Part shown: in pieces, positions 19,496 to 28,713 of the stretch
Layout of the letters: the number at the start of each line of letters is the position of its first letter
How positions within the stretch are numbered: position 1 is the first letter of the stretch
From: Streptomyces sp. NBC_01669
Lineage (GTDB): Bacteria > Actinomycetota > Actinomycetes > Streptomycetales > Streptomycetaceae
Direction of reading: 5' to 3'
Assembly (NCBI RefSeq): GCF_026339735.1
Contig: NZ_JAPEQG010000001.1
Coordinates: 7,462,501 to 7,526,500, forward strand
Length of the DNA: 64,000 bases
Translations under genes and position numbers: made by a program
The notes under the pieces: model-generated
What the model was told of the DNA's origin: nothing
The model's database searches: none
The model's input: the letters and a program-made list of their open reading frames with translations, nothing else

Positions 19496-22164
19496 TGGAG
19501 TCGGCTGAAATTCGTCGCCGCTGGCTGAGCTTCTTCGAGGAGCGCGGGCACACCGTCGTGCCTTCGGCGTCGCTCATCGCGGACGACCCGACTCTGCTGC
19601 TGGTCCCCGCGGGCATGGTCCCCTTCAAGCCGTACTTCCTCGGCGAGGTCAAGCCGCCTGCCCCGCGCGTCACCAGCGTGCAGAAGTGTGTGCGTACGCC
19701 GGACATCGAAGAGGTCGGCAAGACCACCCGGCACGGCACCTTCTTCCAGATGTGCGGCAACTTCTCCTTCGGCGACTACTTCAAGGAAGGAGCCATCAGC
19801 TACGCCTGGGAGGCTCTCACCAGCTCCGTGGCGGACGGTGGCTTCGGTCTCGACCCCGAGCGGCTGTGGATCACGGTCTATCTCGACGACGACGAGGCCG
19901 AGCAGATCTGGCGCGACAAGATCGGCGTCCCGGCCGAGCGCATCCAGCGCCTGGGCAAGAAGGACAACTTCTGGTCCATGGGCGTCCCCGGCCCGTGCGG
20001 CCCCTGCTCCGAGATCAACTACGACCGCGGCCCCGAGTTCGGCGTCGAGGGCGGCCCGGCCGTCAACGACGAGCGGTACGTGGAGATCTGGAACCTGGTC
20101 TTCATGCAGTACGAGCGGGGCGCGGGCGACGGCAAGGAGGACTTCCCGATCCTCGGCGACCTGCCGTCCAAGAACATCGACACCGGCCTCGGCCTCGAAC
20201 GCCTCGCGATGATCCTGCAGGACGTGCAGAACCTGTACGAGATCGACACCTCGATGGCCGTCATCGAGAAGGCCACCGAGCTGACCGGGGTGCGCTACGG
20301 CGACAACCACACCTCGGACGTCTCCCTCCGGGTCGTCACCGACCACATGCGTACGTCCGTCATGCTCATCGGCGACGGCGTCACCCCCGGCAACGAGGGC
20401 CGCGGCTACGTGCTGCGCCGCATCATGCGCCGCGCCGTCCGCAACATGCGCCTCCTCGGCGCGACCGGCCCGGTCGTCGCCGAGCTCGTCGACACGGTCA
20501 TCGCGTCGATGGGGCAGCAGTACCCGGAGCTGATCACCGACCGCAAGCGCATCGAGACCGTCGCCCTCGCCGAAGAGGCCGCCTTCCTGAAGGCCCTCAA
20601 GGGCGGCACCAACATCCTCGACACCGCCGTCACCGAGACCAAGGCCGCCGGCGGCAAGGTGCTCGCCGGCGACAAGGCCTTCCTGCTCCACGACACCTGG
20701 GGCTTCCCGATCGACCTCACCCTGGAGATGGCCGCCGAGCAGGGCCTCGCCGTGGACGAGGACGGCTTCCGCCGCCTGATGAAGGAACAGCGGGACCGGG
20801 CCAAGGCCGACGCCAAGGCCAAGAAGACCGGCCACGCCGACCTGTCCGCCTACCGCGAGGTGGCCGACCACTCCGGCACCACCGAGTTCACCGGGTACAC
20901 CTCCACCGAGGGCGAGTCGACCATCGTCGGCCTCCTGGTCGACGGTGTTCCCTCGCCCGCCGCCACGGAGGGCGACGACGTCGAGGTCGTCCTCGACCGC
21001 ACCCCGTTCTATGCCGAGGGCGGTGGCCAGCTCGCCGACCAGGGCCGGATCCGGCTCGACACCGGTGCCGTCATCCAGGTGCGCGACGTCCAGCAGCCCG
21101 TCCCGGGCGTCTCCGTCCACAAGGGGACGGTCCAGGTCGGCGAGGTCACGGTCGGCGCCTCCGCCTACGCCGCCATCGACAACACCCGTCGCCGCGCCAT
21201 CGCCCGCGCCCACAGCGCCACGCACCTCACGCACCAGGCGCTGCGCGACGCGCTGGGCCCGACGGCCGCCCAGGCCGGTTCGGAGAACTCCCCGGGCCGC
21301 TTCCGCTTCGACTTCGGTTCGCCCGCCGCCGTCCCCGGCACGGTCCTCACCGACGTCGAGCAGAAGATCAACGAGGTCCTCTCCCGGGAGCTCGACGTCC
21401 AGGCCGAGGTGATGTCCATCGACGAGGCCAAGAAGCAGGGCGCCATCGCCGAGTTCGGTGAGAAGTACGGCGAGCGGGTCCGAGTCGTCACCATCGGCGA
21501 CTTCTCGAAGGAGCTGTGCGGCGGTACGCACGTCCACAACACAGCCCAGCTGGGCCTGGTGAAGCTGCTCGGCGAATCGTCCATCGGTTCCGGTGTGCGC
21601 CGTATCGAGGCCCTCGTGGGTGTCGACGCGTACAACTTCCTCGCCAAGGAGCACACGGTCGTCGCCCAGCTCCAGGAGCTGGTCAAGGGCCGCCCCGAGG
21701 AGCTCCCGGAGAAGGTCTCCGCCATGCTCGGCAAGCTGAAGGACGCCGAGAAGGAGATCGAGAAGTTCCGCGCGGAGAAGGTCCTGCAGGCCGCCGCCGG
21801 GCTCGTCGAGTCCGCCAAGGACGTCCGCGGTGTCGCCGTCGTCACCGGTCAGGTGCCGGACGGCACCTCGGCCGACGACCTGCGCAAGCTGGTCCTCGAC
21901 GTCCGCGGGCGCATCCAGGGCGGCCGTGCTGCCGTCGTGGCCCTGTTCACCACGGCCAATGGCCGCCCGCTGACCGTCATCGCCACCAACGAGGCCGCCC
22001 GCGAGCGCGGACTCAAGGCCGGCGAGCTGGTCCGCACGGCCGCCAAGACCCTTGGCGGCGGAGGCGGCGGCAAGCCGGACGTCGCCCAGGGCGGCGGCCA
22101 GAACCCGGCCGCCATCGGCGAGGCCATCGCCGCGGTCGAACGCCTCGTCGCCGAGACGGCGTGA
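19495..22164 (+). CDS. alaS: Alanine--tRNA ligase
   Basis: 889 residues with full AlaRS architecture: N-terminal class II catalytic core (RRRWLSFFEERGHTVVPSASL, motif 2 near GTFFQMCGNFSFGDYFKEGA), tRNA-recognition domain, an editing domain with HSATHLTH (zinc ligands) and a later ELCGGTHVHNT, and a C-terminal DHHA1 domain with GGGGGGKPDVAQGGG. It charges tRNA-Ala and clears mischarged Ser/Gly. The start overlaps the previous gene. It is followed without a gap by ruvX. Confidence 0.98.
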   Translation: MESAEIRRRWLSFFEERGHTVVPSASLIADDPTLLLVPAGMVPFKPYFLGEVKPPAPRVTSVQKCVRTPDIEEVGKTTRHGTFFQMCGNFSFGDYFKEGAISYAWEALTSSVADGGFGLDPERLWITVYLDDDEAEQIWRDKIGVPAERIQRLGKKDNFWSMGVPGPCGPCSEINYDRGPEFGVEGGPAVNDERYVEIWNLVFMQYERGAGDGKEDFPILGDLPSKNIDTGLGLERLAMILQDVQNLYEIDTSMAVIEKATELTGVRYGDNHTSDVSLRVVTDHMRTSVMLIGDGVTPGNEGRGYVLRRIMRRAVRNMRLLGATGPVVAELVDTVIASMGQQYPELITDRKRIETVALAEEAAFLKALKGGTNILDTAVTETKAAGGKVLAGDKAFLLHDTWGFPIDLTLEMAAEQGLAVDEDGFRRLMKEQRDRAKADAKAKKTGHADLSAYREVADHSGTTEFTGYTSTEGESTIVGLLVDGVPSPAATEGDDVEVVLDRTPFYAEGGGQLADQGRIRLDTGAVIQVRDVQQPVPGVSVHKGTVQVGEVTVGASAYAAIDNTRRRAIARAHSATHLTHQALRDALGPTAAQAGSENSPGRFRFDFGSPAAVPGTVLTDVEQKINEVLSRELDVQAEVMSIDEAKKQGAIAEFGEKYGERVRVVTIGDFSKELCGGTHVHNTAQLGLVKLLGESSIGSGVRRIEALVGVDAYNFLAKEHTVVAQLQELVKGRPEELPEKVSAMLGKLKDAEKEIEKFRAEKVLQAAAGLVESAKDVRGVAVVTGQVPDGTSADDLRKLVLDVRGRIQGGRAAVVALFTTANGRPLTVIATNEAARERGLKAGELVRTAAKTLGGGGGGKPDVAQGGGQNPAAIGEAIAAVERLVAETA

Positions 22165-22181
22165 CGGCGGGAGTGACGCAG

Positions 22182-22646
22182 ATGCGCCGCGGACGTCGTC
22201 TCGCGATCGACGTCGGGGACGCCCGGATCGGGGTCGCCTCGTGCGACCCCGACGGGATCCTTGCCACGCCGGTGGAGACCGTGCCGGGACGTGACGTCCC
22301 GGCCGCCCACCGGCGGCTGGGGCAGATCGTCGAGGAGTACGAGCCGATCGAGATCATCATCGGCCTGCCGAGGTCTCTGGGCGGCGGTGAAGGGCCCGCA
22401 GCGGCCAAGGTCCGGCTCTTCGCCCAGGAGGTCGCCCGCTCGGTCGCACCCATTCCGGTGCGGTTGGTGGACGAGAGGATGACCACAGTGACGGCGAGTC
22501 AAGGACTGCGCGCCTCGGGTGTGAAGTCCAAGAAGGGCCGGTCTGTCATCGACCAGGCTGCCGCTGTGGTGATCCTCCAGAACGCTCTGGAGTCGGAGCG
22601 GGCGTCGGGTAAAGCTCCGGGCGAGGGCGTCGAAGTGGTTGTCTGA
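22182..22646 (+). CDS. ruvX: RuvX/YqgF family pre-16S rRNA nuclease
   Basis: A 154-residue RNase H-like protein: LAIDVGDARIGVASCDP holds the first catalytic Asp, IIIGLPRSLGG the second motif, and VRLVDERMTT and KKGRSVIDQAAAVVIL the rest. The family trims the 5-prime end of 16S rRNA and has been proposed as an alternative Holliday-junction resolvase. I chose ATG 22182 because GCGGGAG lies 8 bases upstream; GTG at 22161, overlapping the alaS stop, is an alternative giving seven more residues. Confidence 0.93.
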   Translation: MRRGRRLAIDVGDARIGVASCDPDGILATPVETVPGRDVPAAHRRLGQIVEEYEPIEIIIGLPRSLGGGEGPAAAKVRLFAQEVARSVAPIPVRLVDERMTTVTASQGLRASGVKSKKGRSVIDQAAAVVILQNALESERASGKAPGEGVEVVV

Positions 22647-22676
22647 TCGCGATACGGTAACGTTCCGCGCGATGCG

Positions 22677-22698
22677 GCGGTGTTCGAACAAACACCGC
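22677..22698 (+). other. Short inverted repeat between ruvX and mltG
   Basis: An 8-bp perfect stem (22677-22684 with 22691-22698) and 6-base loop in the 95-base gap. It may be an operator or a weak mRNA hairpin. There is no T-run. Confidence 0.4.
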
Positions 22699-22741
22699 AC
22701 AGCAAAGAGGCGGACGTTCGTCTCGCGGCTCTAGGGGATCG

Positions 22742-24478
22742 ATGACTGAGTATGGCCGGGGCCCCGGCTCCGAACCGTGGCATCCCGAGGATCCCTTGTA
22801 CGGGGACCAGGGATGGGGAGGCCAGCAGGCTGCCCACGGCCAGAGCCAGTACGGCGACCCGCAGCAGCCCTACCCGCAGGACCCCTATGCCCAGCAGCCG
22901 CAGCAGGCGTACCAGCAGCACCCGCAGCACCAGCAGTACCAGCAGCACCAGCAGTACGGCGCCCCGCAGGACCCGTACGCGCAGGACCCCTACGCGCAGC
23001 CGCAGCAGCCGCAGCAGCACGACCCGTACGCCCAGCAGGCCCCTCAGCCGCAGTACAACGGCGGCTGGGACACCGGCCAGCAGGCCGCGATGCCGTACGG
23101 CGCCCCTCCGAACGATCCGTACGGGAACGGAACGAACGGCTACGGCGAATCGCGCGACTACTACGGCACTCCCGATGCGTACCCGCCGCCGCAGCCCCCG
23201 GGCCGACGCGAGGCCGCGCCGGAACAGGCCCCGCCGCGGAACCCCGACTGGGACCCGGACGTACCGCAGGAGGAGACACACCCCTTCTTCACGGGCGCCG
23301 ACGACGACCGGGACCCCCGGGACGACGATGACGAGTACGACGACGATCCGCGCGGGGGCGGTGGCCGCGGCGGAAGCGAACGCCGCGGCAAGGGCAAGAA
23401 GAAGAGCCGCAACGGTTGTGCCTGCCTCGTCGTCGCCGTGGTCATCGCCGGCGGTCTCGGCGGGGTCGGCTACCTCGGCTACACGTACTGGCAGAAACAG
23501 TTCGGCGCCGCACCCGATTACTCGGGCCAGGGCTCCGGCACGGTCGAGGTCGAGATCCCGAAGGGCGCCCTCGGCAACGAGATCGGGGGCATCCTGAAGG
23601 CGAAGGGCGTCGTCAAGAGCGTTGACGCGTTCATCGCCGCGCAGGCCGAGAACCCCAAGGGGAAGTCGATCCAGGCGGGTGTCTATCTCCTGCACAAGGA
23701 GATGTCCGCGGCCGCGGCCGTGAAGCTGATGCTCGACCCGAAGAGCCAGAACCTGCTGGTCGTCCCAGAGGGCTGGCGCAACGCGGCCGTCTACACGCTG
23801 ATCGACAAGAAGCTCGGTCTCAAGGCAGGCACCACCGGCGATGTCGCCAAGAAACAAGCGGGCAGCCTCGGGCTCCCGCAATGGGCCAAGAACCACCCGG
23901 AACTCAAGGACCCGCTGGAGGGCTTCCTCTACCCCGCGGCCTATCCGGCTGCCAAGGGGATGAAGCCGGAGGCCGTCCTCAAGCAGATGGTCACCCGGGC
24001 CAATGAGGAGTACGACAAGGTCGACCTCGAAGGGGCAGCCAAGAAGTACAAGCTGGACAACCCCTGGCAGGTGCTCACGGTCGCCAGCCTGGTCCAGGCG
24101 GAGGGCCTCACACACGATGACTTCCGCAAGATGGCCGAAGTCGTCTACAACCGCTTGAAGCCGGATAACACCGTCACCAATCGCAAGCTTGAGTTCGACT
24201 CCGCCTTCAACTACCTCAAGAAGCAGAGCAAGATCAAGATCGGATCGAGCGAGATCCGGAGCAACAACGACCCGTACAACACCTATTACCATCAGGGTCT
24301 GCCGCCCGGCCCGATCAGTAATCCCGGTGACGAGGCACTGCGGGCGACGCTCAACCCGACCGGTGATGGCTGGATGTTCTTCATCTCGCTCGACGGCAAA
24401 AAGACCGAGTTCACCAAGACGGCCGCCGACCACGAGAAGCTCAACCAGAAGTTCAAGGAACAGCATGGTCTCAACTGA
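22742..24478 (+). CDS. mltG: Endolytic murein transglycosylase MltG (YceG-like) with long disordered N-terminus
   Basis: 578 residues. Residues 1-210 are a Gln/Pro/Tyr/Asp-rich, low-complexity cytoplasmic region; a basic stretch and one membrane helix follow (about 222-243, CACLVVAVVIAGGLGGVGYLG... region), then an extracytoplasmic LysM-like part and the YceG catalytic domain. The catalytic Glu sits in VASLVQAEG (normally VEKE), and the conserved YNTYYHQGLPPGPISNPG is present. MltG cuts nascent glycan strands and so sets their length. The gene precedes aroE and overlaps it. Confidence 0.94.
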   Translation: MTEYGRGPGSEPWHPEDPLYGDQGWGGQQAAHGQSQYGDPQQPYPQDPYAQQPQQAYQQHPQHQQYQQHQQYGAPQDPYAQDPYAQPQQPQQHDPYAQQAPQPQYNGGWDTGQQAAMPYGAPPNDPYGNGTNGYGESRDYYGTPDAYPPPQPPGRREAAPEQAPPRNPDWDPDVPQEETHPFFTGADDDRDPRDDDDEYDDDPRGGGGRGGSERRGKGKKKSRNGCACLVVAVVIAGGLGGVGYLGYTYWQKQFGAAPDYSGQGSGTVEVEIPKGALGNEIGGILKAKGVVKSVDAFIAAQAENPKGKSIQAGVYLLHKEMSAAAAVKLMLDPKSQNLLVVPEGWRNAAVYTLIDKKLGLKAGTTGDVAKKQAGSLGLPQWAKNHPELKDPLEGFLYPAAYPAAKGMKPEAVLKQMVTRANEEYDKVDLEGAAKKYKLDNPWQVLTVASLVQAEGLTHDDFRKMAEVVYNRLKPDNTVTNRKLEFDSAFNYLKKQSKIKIGSSEIRSNNDPYNTYYHQGLPPGPISNPGDEALRATLNPTGDGWMFFISLDGKKTEFTKTAADHEKLNQKFKEQHGLN

Positions 24479-25301
24479 CGGGCGCCGCCGGGCAGCCGTC
24501 CTCGGCTCGCCCATCGCCCACTCGCTCTCCCCGGTCCTGCACCGCGCCGCGTACGCCGAACTCGGCCTCACCGACTGGTCCTACGACCGGTTCGAGATCG
24601 ACGAGCAGGCGCTGCCCGGCTTCATCGAGGGCCTGGACTCTTCCTGGGCCGGGCTCTCGCTGACCATGCCGCTGAAGCGCGCGATCATCCCGCTGCTGGA
24701 CTCCATCAGCGAGACCGCGTCCTCGGTGGAGGCGGTCAACACCGTGGTCCTCACCCCGGACGGCCGTCGCGTCGGCGACAACACCGACATCCCCGGCATG
24801 ATCGCCGCCCTGCGCGAACGCGGCGTGGAGAAGACCGACTCCGCCGCTGTCCTCGGCGCCGGAGCCACCGCATCCTCCGCGCTCGCCGCGCTGGCGGAGA
24901 TCTGCGCGGGACCGGTCACCGCCTACGTACGGAGCCGGGAACGCGGCGACGAGATGCGCGGATGGGGCGAACGCCTCGGCGTCGACGTCCGGATCGCCGA
25001 CTGGGCGGATGCGGGGCAGGCCCTGCGCGCACCCCTGGTGATCGCGACCACGCCCGCCGGAACCACGGACGCGCTGGCCGGTGCGGTACCGGACGCTCCC
25101 GGCACGCTCTTCGATGTGCTGTACGAGCCCTGGCCGACCGGACTCGCGGCCGCCTGGTCGTCCCGGAGCGGCGCAGTCGTCGGAGGTCTCGACCTTCTGG
25201 TGCATCAGGCGGTTCTCCAGGTCGAGCAGATGACGGGCCGCTCGCCCGCCCCGCTCGCAGCCATGCGGAAGGCCGGCGAAGAGGCGCTCGCCGCCCGCTG
25301 A
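24465..25301 (+). CDS. aroE: Shikimate dehydrogenase
   Basis: 278 residues. It reduces 3-dehydroshikimate to shikimate with NADPH. The substrate site reads SLSPVLHRAAY near the N-terminus, the catalytic Lys lies in LTMPLKRA, the conserved Asp in NTDIPGM, and the nucleotide loop in VLGAGATASSALAAL. The start, ATG 24465, lies 14 bases inside the end of mltG, with AAGGAA just upstream, so the genes overlap in different frames. It opens the aro cluster. Confidence 0.95.
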   Translation: MVSTDGRRRAAVLGSPIAHSLSPVLHRAAYAELGLTDWSYDRFEIDEQALPGFIEGLDSSWAGLSLTMPLKRAIIPLLDSISETASSVEAVNTVVLTPDGRRVGDNTDIPGMIAALRERGVEKTDSAAVLGAGATASSALAALAEICAGPVTAYVRSRERGDEMRGWGERLGVDVRIADWADAGQALRAPLVIATTPAGTTDALAGAVPDAPGTLFDVLYEPWPTGLAAAWSSRSGAVVGGLDLLVHQAVLQVEQMTGRSPAPLAAMRKAGEEALAAR

Positions 25302-25448
25302 CCACACCGATCGCGCGCCCCGATCCGTCCGTCTGCTGGACCGGCGGCCGGTTCGGGGGCCCGGGCGTGGGAGGATCGAAGGCGGCGGGCCAGGGTCGCG
25401 CACCCGGTCGCGCCGTTGCAGTTCCAGGCGCGAGCATGAGGAGCACCG

Positions 25449-26633
25449 TTGAGCAGGTTGCGCTGGCTGACCGCGGGGGAGTCGCACGGCCCCGCACTCG
25501 TGGCGACGCTGGAGGGTCTTCCCGCCGGCGTCCCGATCACCACGGAGATGGTGGCGGACGCACTCGCCCGGCGGCGGCTCGGCTATGGCCGCGGCGCACG
25601 GATGAAGTTCGAGAAGGACGAGGTCACCTTCCTGGGTGGAGTACGCCACGGTCTGACCATGGGGTCCCCGGTCGCCGTGATGGTGGGCAACACCGAATGG
25701 CCCAAGTGGGAGCAGGTCATGTCGGCCGACCCGGTCGACCCCGACGAGCTCGCCACCCTGGCCCGTAACGCTCCGCTGACCCGTCCCCGGCCGGGCCACG
25801 CCGACCTCGCGGGCATGCAGAAGTACGGCTTCGACGAGGCCCGGCCGATCCTGGAGCGCGCCAGCGCCCGGGAGACCGCGGCCCGGGTGGCGCTCGGCGC
25901 CGTCGCGCGGTCGTACCTCAAGGAGACCGCGGGCATCGAGATCGTCAGCCACGTCGTCGAGCTGGCCGCGGCCAAGGCGCCGTACGGCGTCTACCCCACG
26001 CCCGCCGACGTCGAGAAGCTCGACGCCGACCCGGTGCGCTGCCTCGACGCCGCCGCGAGCAAGGAAATGGTCGCCGAGATCGACCAGGCCCACAAGGACG
26101 GCGACACCCTGGGCGGTGTCGTCGAGGTGCTCGCGTACGGAGTGCCGGTCGGCCTCGGCTCGCACGTGCACTGGGACCGCCGTCTCGACGCGCGCCTCGC
26201 CGCAGCGCTGATGGGCATTCAGGCGATCAAGGGTGTCGAGGTCGGCGACGGCTTCGACCTGGCCCGGGTTCCCGGCTCGAAGGCGCACGACGAGATCCTG
26301 GTCACCGAGGACGGCATCAAGCGCGCCTCCGGCCGCTCCGGTGGTACCGAGGGCGGTCTGACCACCGGCGAGCTGTTGCGGGTCCGCGCCGCGATGAAGC
26401 CCATCGCGACCGTGCCCCGCGCGCTTGCCACCGTCGACGTCGTCACCGGTGAGCCGGCCAAGGCGCACCACCAGCGCTCCGATGTCTGCGCGGTGCCGGC
26501 CGCCGGCATTGTCGCCGAGGCGATGGTCGCGCTGGTTCTGGCCGACGCCGTGGCGGAGAAGTTCGGCGGGGACAGCGTCCCCGAGACCCACCGCAACGTG
26601 CAGTCGTACCTCGACCACCTCCAGATCCGATGA
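25449..26633 (+). CDS. aroC: Chorismate synthase
   Basis: 394 residues. It converts EPSP to chorismate using reduced FMN. The signatures GESHGPALVATLEGLPAG (N-terminal), RPGHADLAGMQKYG and SGRSGGTEGGLTTG (FMN/substrate binding) are intact. TTG at 25449 is chosen because GAGGAG stands 7 bases upstream and residue 1 aligns with the family start (MSRLRWLTAGESHG). Its TGA overlaps the ATG of aroK. Confidence 0.97.
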   Translation: MSRLRWLTAGESHGPALVATLEGLPAGVPITTEMVADALARRRLGYGRGARMKFEKDEVTFLGGVRHGLTMGSPVAVMVGNTEWPKWEQVMSADPVDPDELATLARNAPLTRPRPGHADLAGMQKYGFDEARPILERASARETAARVALGAVARSYLKETAGIEIVSHVVELAAAKAPYGVYPTPADVEKLDADPVRCLDAAASKEMVAEIDQAHKDGDTLGGVVEVLAYGVPVGLGSHVHWDRRLDARLAAALMGIQAIKGVEVGDGFDLARVPGSKAHDEILVTEDGIKRASGRSGGTEGGLTTGELLRVRAAMKPIATVPRALATVDVVTGEPAKAHHQRSDVCAVPAAGIVAEAMVALVLADAVAEKFGGDSVPETHRNVQSYLDHLQIR

Positions 26634-28276
26634 GCGGCCCGCTGATCGTCCTCGTCGGCCCGATGGGCGTCGGCAAGTCCACGGTCGGTGAGCTGCTCGC
26701 CGACCGGCTCGGCACCACCTACCGGGACACCGACGCGGATGTCGTGGCCACGGCGGGCAAGCCGATCTCGGAGATCTTCTACGACGAGGGCGAGGAGCAC
26801 TTCCGCAAGTTGGAACGGCAGGCGGTACGCACCGCCGTCGCCGAGCACACCGGCGTCCTCGCGCTCGGCGGCGGCGCCGTGCTCGACGGGACGACCCGCG
26901 CCCTGCTTGCCGGCCACGCCGTCGTCTATCTCTCGATGGACGTGGAGGAGGCCGTCAAGCGGGTCGGGCTGAACACCGCACGCCCACTGCTCGCCGTCAA
27001 CCCGCGCCGCCAGTGGCGCGAGCTGATGGACGCCCGCCGCCACCTCTACGACGAGGTGGCCCGGGCGACCGTCGCCACCGACGAGCGCACACCCGAAGAG
27101 GTCGCCCAGGCGGTCCTCGACGCACTGGAACTGCCGGAGAGCGCGGGCGACCCCGCGGCACCCGGCCGGGAGAACACACGCATGACGGACCAGGGACCCA
27201 CACGCATCCAGATCGCCGGGAGCGCGGGCACCGACCCGTACGAGGTGCTGGTCGGCCGACAGCTGCTCGGTGAGCTGCCCTCGCTGATCGGCGACCGCGC
27301 CCGGCGGGTCGCGGTCCTGCACCCCGAGGCGCTCGCCGAGACCGGTGAGGCGGTCCGCCAGGACCTCGCCGACCAGGGGTACGAGGCCATTGCCGTTCAG
27401 CTGCCGAACGCCGAGGAGGCCAAGACCGTCGAGGTCGCGGCGTACTGCTGGAAGGCGCTCGGCCAGACCGGCTTCACCCGCACCGATGTCATCGTCGGTG
27501 TCGGCGGCGGCGCCACCACCGATGTGGCCGGGTTCGTCGCGGCCACCTGGCTGCGCGGAGTGCGCTGGATCGCCGTGCCGACGACGGTGCTCGCCATGGT
27601 CGACGCGGCCGTCGGCGGGAAGACGGGCATCAACACCGCCGAGGGCAAGAACCTCGTCGGCGCCTTCCACCCGCCGGCCGGGGTGCTCTGCGACCTCGCA
27701 GCCCTCGACTCGCTGCCCGTGAACGACTACGTCAGCGGCATGGCCGAGATCATCAAGGCCGGCTTCATCGCCGACCCCGCGATCCTCGACCTGATCGAGG
27801 CCGACCCGGAGGGCGCCCGTACGCCCGCCGGACCGCACACCGCGGAGCTGATCGAGCGTTCCATCCGGGTCAAGGCCGAGGTCGTCTCCAGCGACCTCAA
27901 GGAGTCCGGGCTCCGCGAGATCCTCAACTACGGTCACACCCTCGGTCACGCCATCGAGAAGAACGAGCGATACAAGTGGCGCCACGGCGCGGCCGTCTCC
28001 ATCGGGATGGTCTTCGCCGCCGAGCTGGGCCGACTGGCCGGCCGCCTCGACGATGCCACCGCCGACCGGCACCGCGCGGTCCTGGAGTCCGTCGGACTGC
28101 CGCTCACCTACCGCGGCGACCAGTGGCCCAAGCTGCTGGAGAACATGAAGGTCGACAAGAAGTCCCGCGGCGACCTGCTCCGCTTCATCGTCCTCGACGG
28201 ACTGGGCAAGCCCACCGTCCTGGAGGGCCCGGACCCGGCCGTGCTGCTCGCCGCGTACGGGGAGGTGTCGGCGTGA
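26630..28276 (+). CDS. aroKB: Shikimate kinase - 3-dehydroquinate synthase in one open frame (AroK-AroB)
   Basis: One 548-residue frame without a stop. Residues 1-165 are a complete shikimate kinase (Walker A GPMGVGKST at 10-18, the DTDADVV Asp motif, LGGGAVLD). Residues 165-184 are a Pro/Gly/Glu-rich linker. From residue 185 a complete dehydroquinate synthase follows (VGVGGGATTDVAGFVAATW, TTVLAMVDAAVGGKTG, and the metal/substrate HTLGHAIEK). In the streptomycetes I recall, aroK and aroB are separate adjacent genes; here no stop separates them. A second start with its own ribosome site lies at 27182, so separate AroB could also be made. The frame starts at ATG 26630, overlapping the aroC stop. 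Confidence 0.85.
   Translation: MSGPLIVLVGPMGVGKSTVGELLADRLGTTYRDTDADVVATAGKPISEIFYDEGEEHFRKLERQAVRTAVAEHTGVLALGGGAVLDGTTRALLAGHAVVYLSMDVEEAVKRVGLNTARPLLAVNPRRQWRELMDARRHLYDEVARATVATDERTPEEVAQAVLDALELPESAGDPAAPGRENTRMTDQGPTRIQIAGSAGTDPYEVLVGRQLLGELPSLIGDRARRVAVLHPEALAETGEAVRQDLADQGYEAIAVQLPNAEEAKTVEVAAYCWKALGQTGFTRTDVIVGVGGGATTDVAGFVAATWLRGVRWIAVPTTVLAMVDAAVGGKTGINTAEGKNLVGAFHPPAGVLCDLAALDSLPVNDYVSGMAEIIKAGFIADPAILDLIEADPEGARTPAGPHTAELIERSIRVKAEVVSSDLKESGLREILNYGHTLGHAIEKNERYKWRHGAAVSIGMVFAAELGRLAGRLDDATADRHRAVLESVGLPLTYRGDQWPKLLENMKVDKKSRGDLLRFIVLDGLGKPTVLEGPDPAVLLAAYGEVSA
27168..27184 (+). promoter_or_regulatory. Internal ribosome-binding site and ATG for AroB
   Basis: GGGAGA at 27168-27173 stands 8 bases before an in-frame ATG (27182-27184) exactly where a stand-alone AroB normally begins (MTDQGPTRIQIAG). 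It looks like the retained start of a once separate gene. Confidence 0.6.
27182..28276 (+). CDS. aroB: 3-dehydroquinate synthase as a possible separate product of the internal start
   Basis: The same frame as the fused entry, read from the internal ATG, gives a 364-residue AroB, which is the normal family length. It cyclises DAHP to 3-dehydroquinate, the second shikimate step, using NAD and a divalent metal. All active-site motifs listed under the fusion lie in this part. Whether the cell makes the fusion, this shorter protein, or both cannot be told from sequence. Confidence 0.6.
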   Translation: MTDQGPTRIQIAGSAGTDPYEVLVGRQLLGELPSLIGDRARRVAVLHPEALAETGEAVRQDLADQGYEAIAVQLPNAEEAKTVEVAAYCWKALGQTGFTRTDVIVGVGGGATTDVAGFVAATWLRGVRWIAVPTTVLAMVDAAVGGKTGINTAEGKNLVGAFHPPAGVLCDLAALDSLPVNDYVSGMAEIIKAGFIADPAILDLIEADPEGARTPAGPHTAELIERSIRVKAEVVSSDLKESGLREILNYGHTLGHAIEKNERYKWRHGAAVSIGMVFAAELGRLAGRLDDATADRHRAVLESVGLPLTYRGDQWPKLLENMKVDKKSRGDLLRFIVLDGLGKPTVLEGPDPAVLLAAYGEVSA

Positions 28277-28713
28277 CCCGCAGGGTCTTCGTGCTCAACG
28301 GGCCGAACCTCGGCCGACTCGGCTCCCGTGAGCCCGATGTGTACGGCGCGACGTCGTACGCCGGACTCGTCGAAACCTGTCGGACGCTCGGCAAGGAGCT
28401 CGGCTTCGACGTCGACGTCCGGGAGACCAACGACGAGGGCGAGCTGATCCGCTGGCTGCACGAGGCCGCGGACGGGTCAATTCCGGTCGTTCTCAACCCG
28501 GGGGCTTTCACCCATTACTCGTACGGAATGCGGGACGCGGCCGCTCAGCGCACCGCCCCGCTCATCGAGGTACACATCTCGAACCCGTACGCACGGGAGG
28601 AATTCCGCCACACCTCCGTCGTCGCGCCGGTCGCCACGGGGACCGTGGCCGGATTCGGCATCGGCTCCTACCGGCTCGCCCTGCGCGCCCTCGCCGACGA
28701 ACTGACGGACTGA
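28273..28713 (+). CDS. aroQ: 3-dehydroquinate dehydratase, type II
   Basis: 146 residues. It dehydrates 3-dehydroquinate to 3-dehydroshikimate. The N-terminal VLNGPNLGRLGSREPDVYG carries the catalytic Tyr; NPGAFTHYSYG and LIEVHISNPYAREEFRH carry the His and binding residues of the dodecameric type II enzyme. GTG at 28273 overlaps the aroB stop (GTGA). It ends the aro run, so five shikimate activities are encoded within 4.3 kb. Confidence 0.96.
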   Translation: MTRRVFVLNGPNLGRLGSREPDVYGATSYAGLVETCRTLGKELGFDVDVRETNDEGELIRWLHEAADGSIPVVLNPGAFTHYSYGMRDAAAQRTAPLIEVHISNPYAREEFRHTSVVAPVATGTVAGFGIGSYRLALRALADELTD

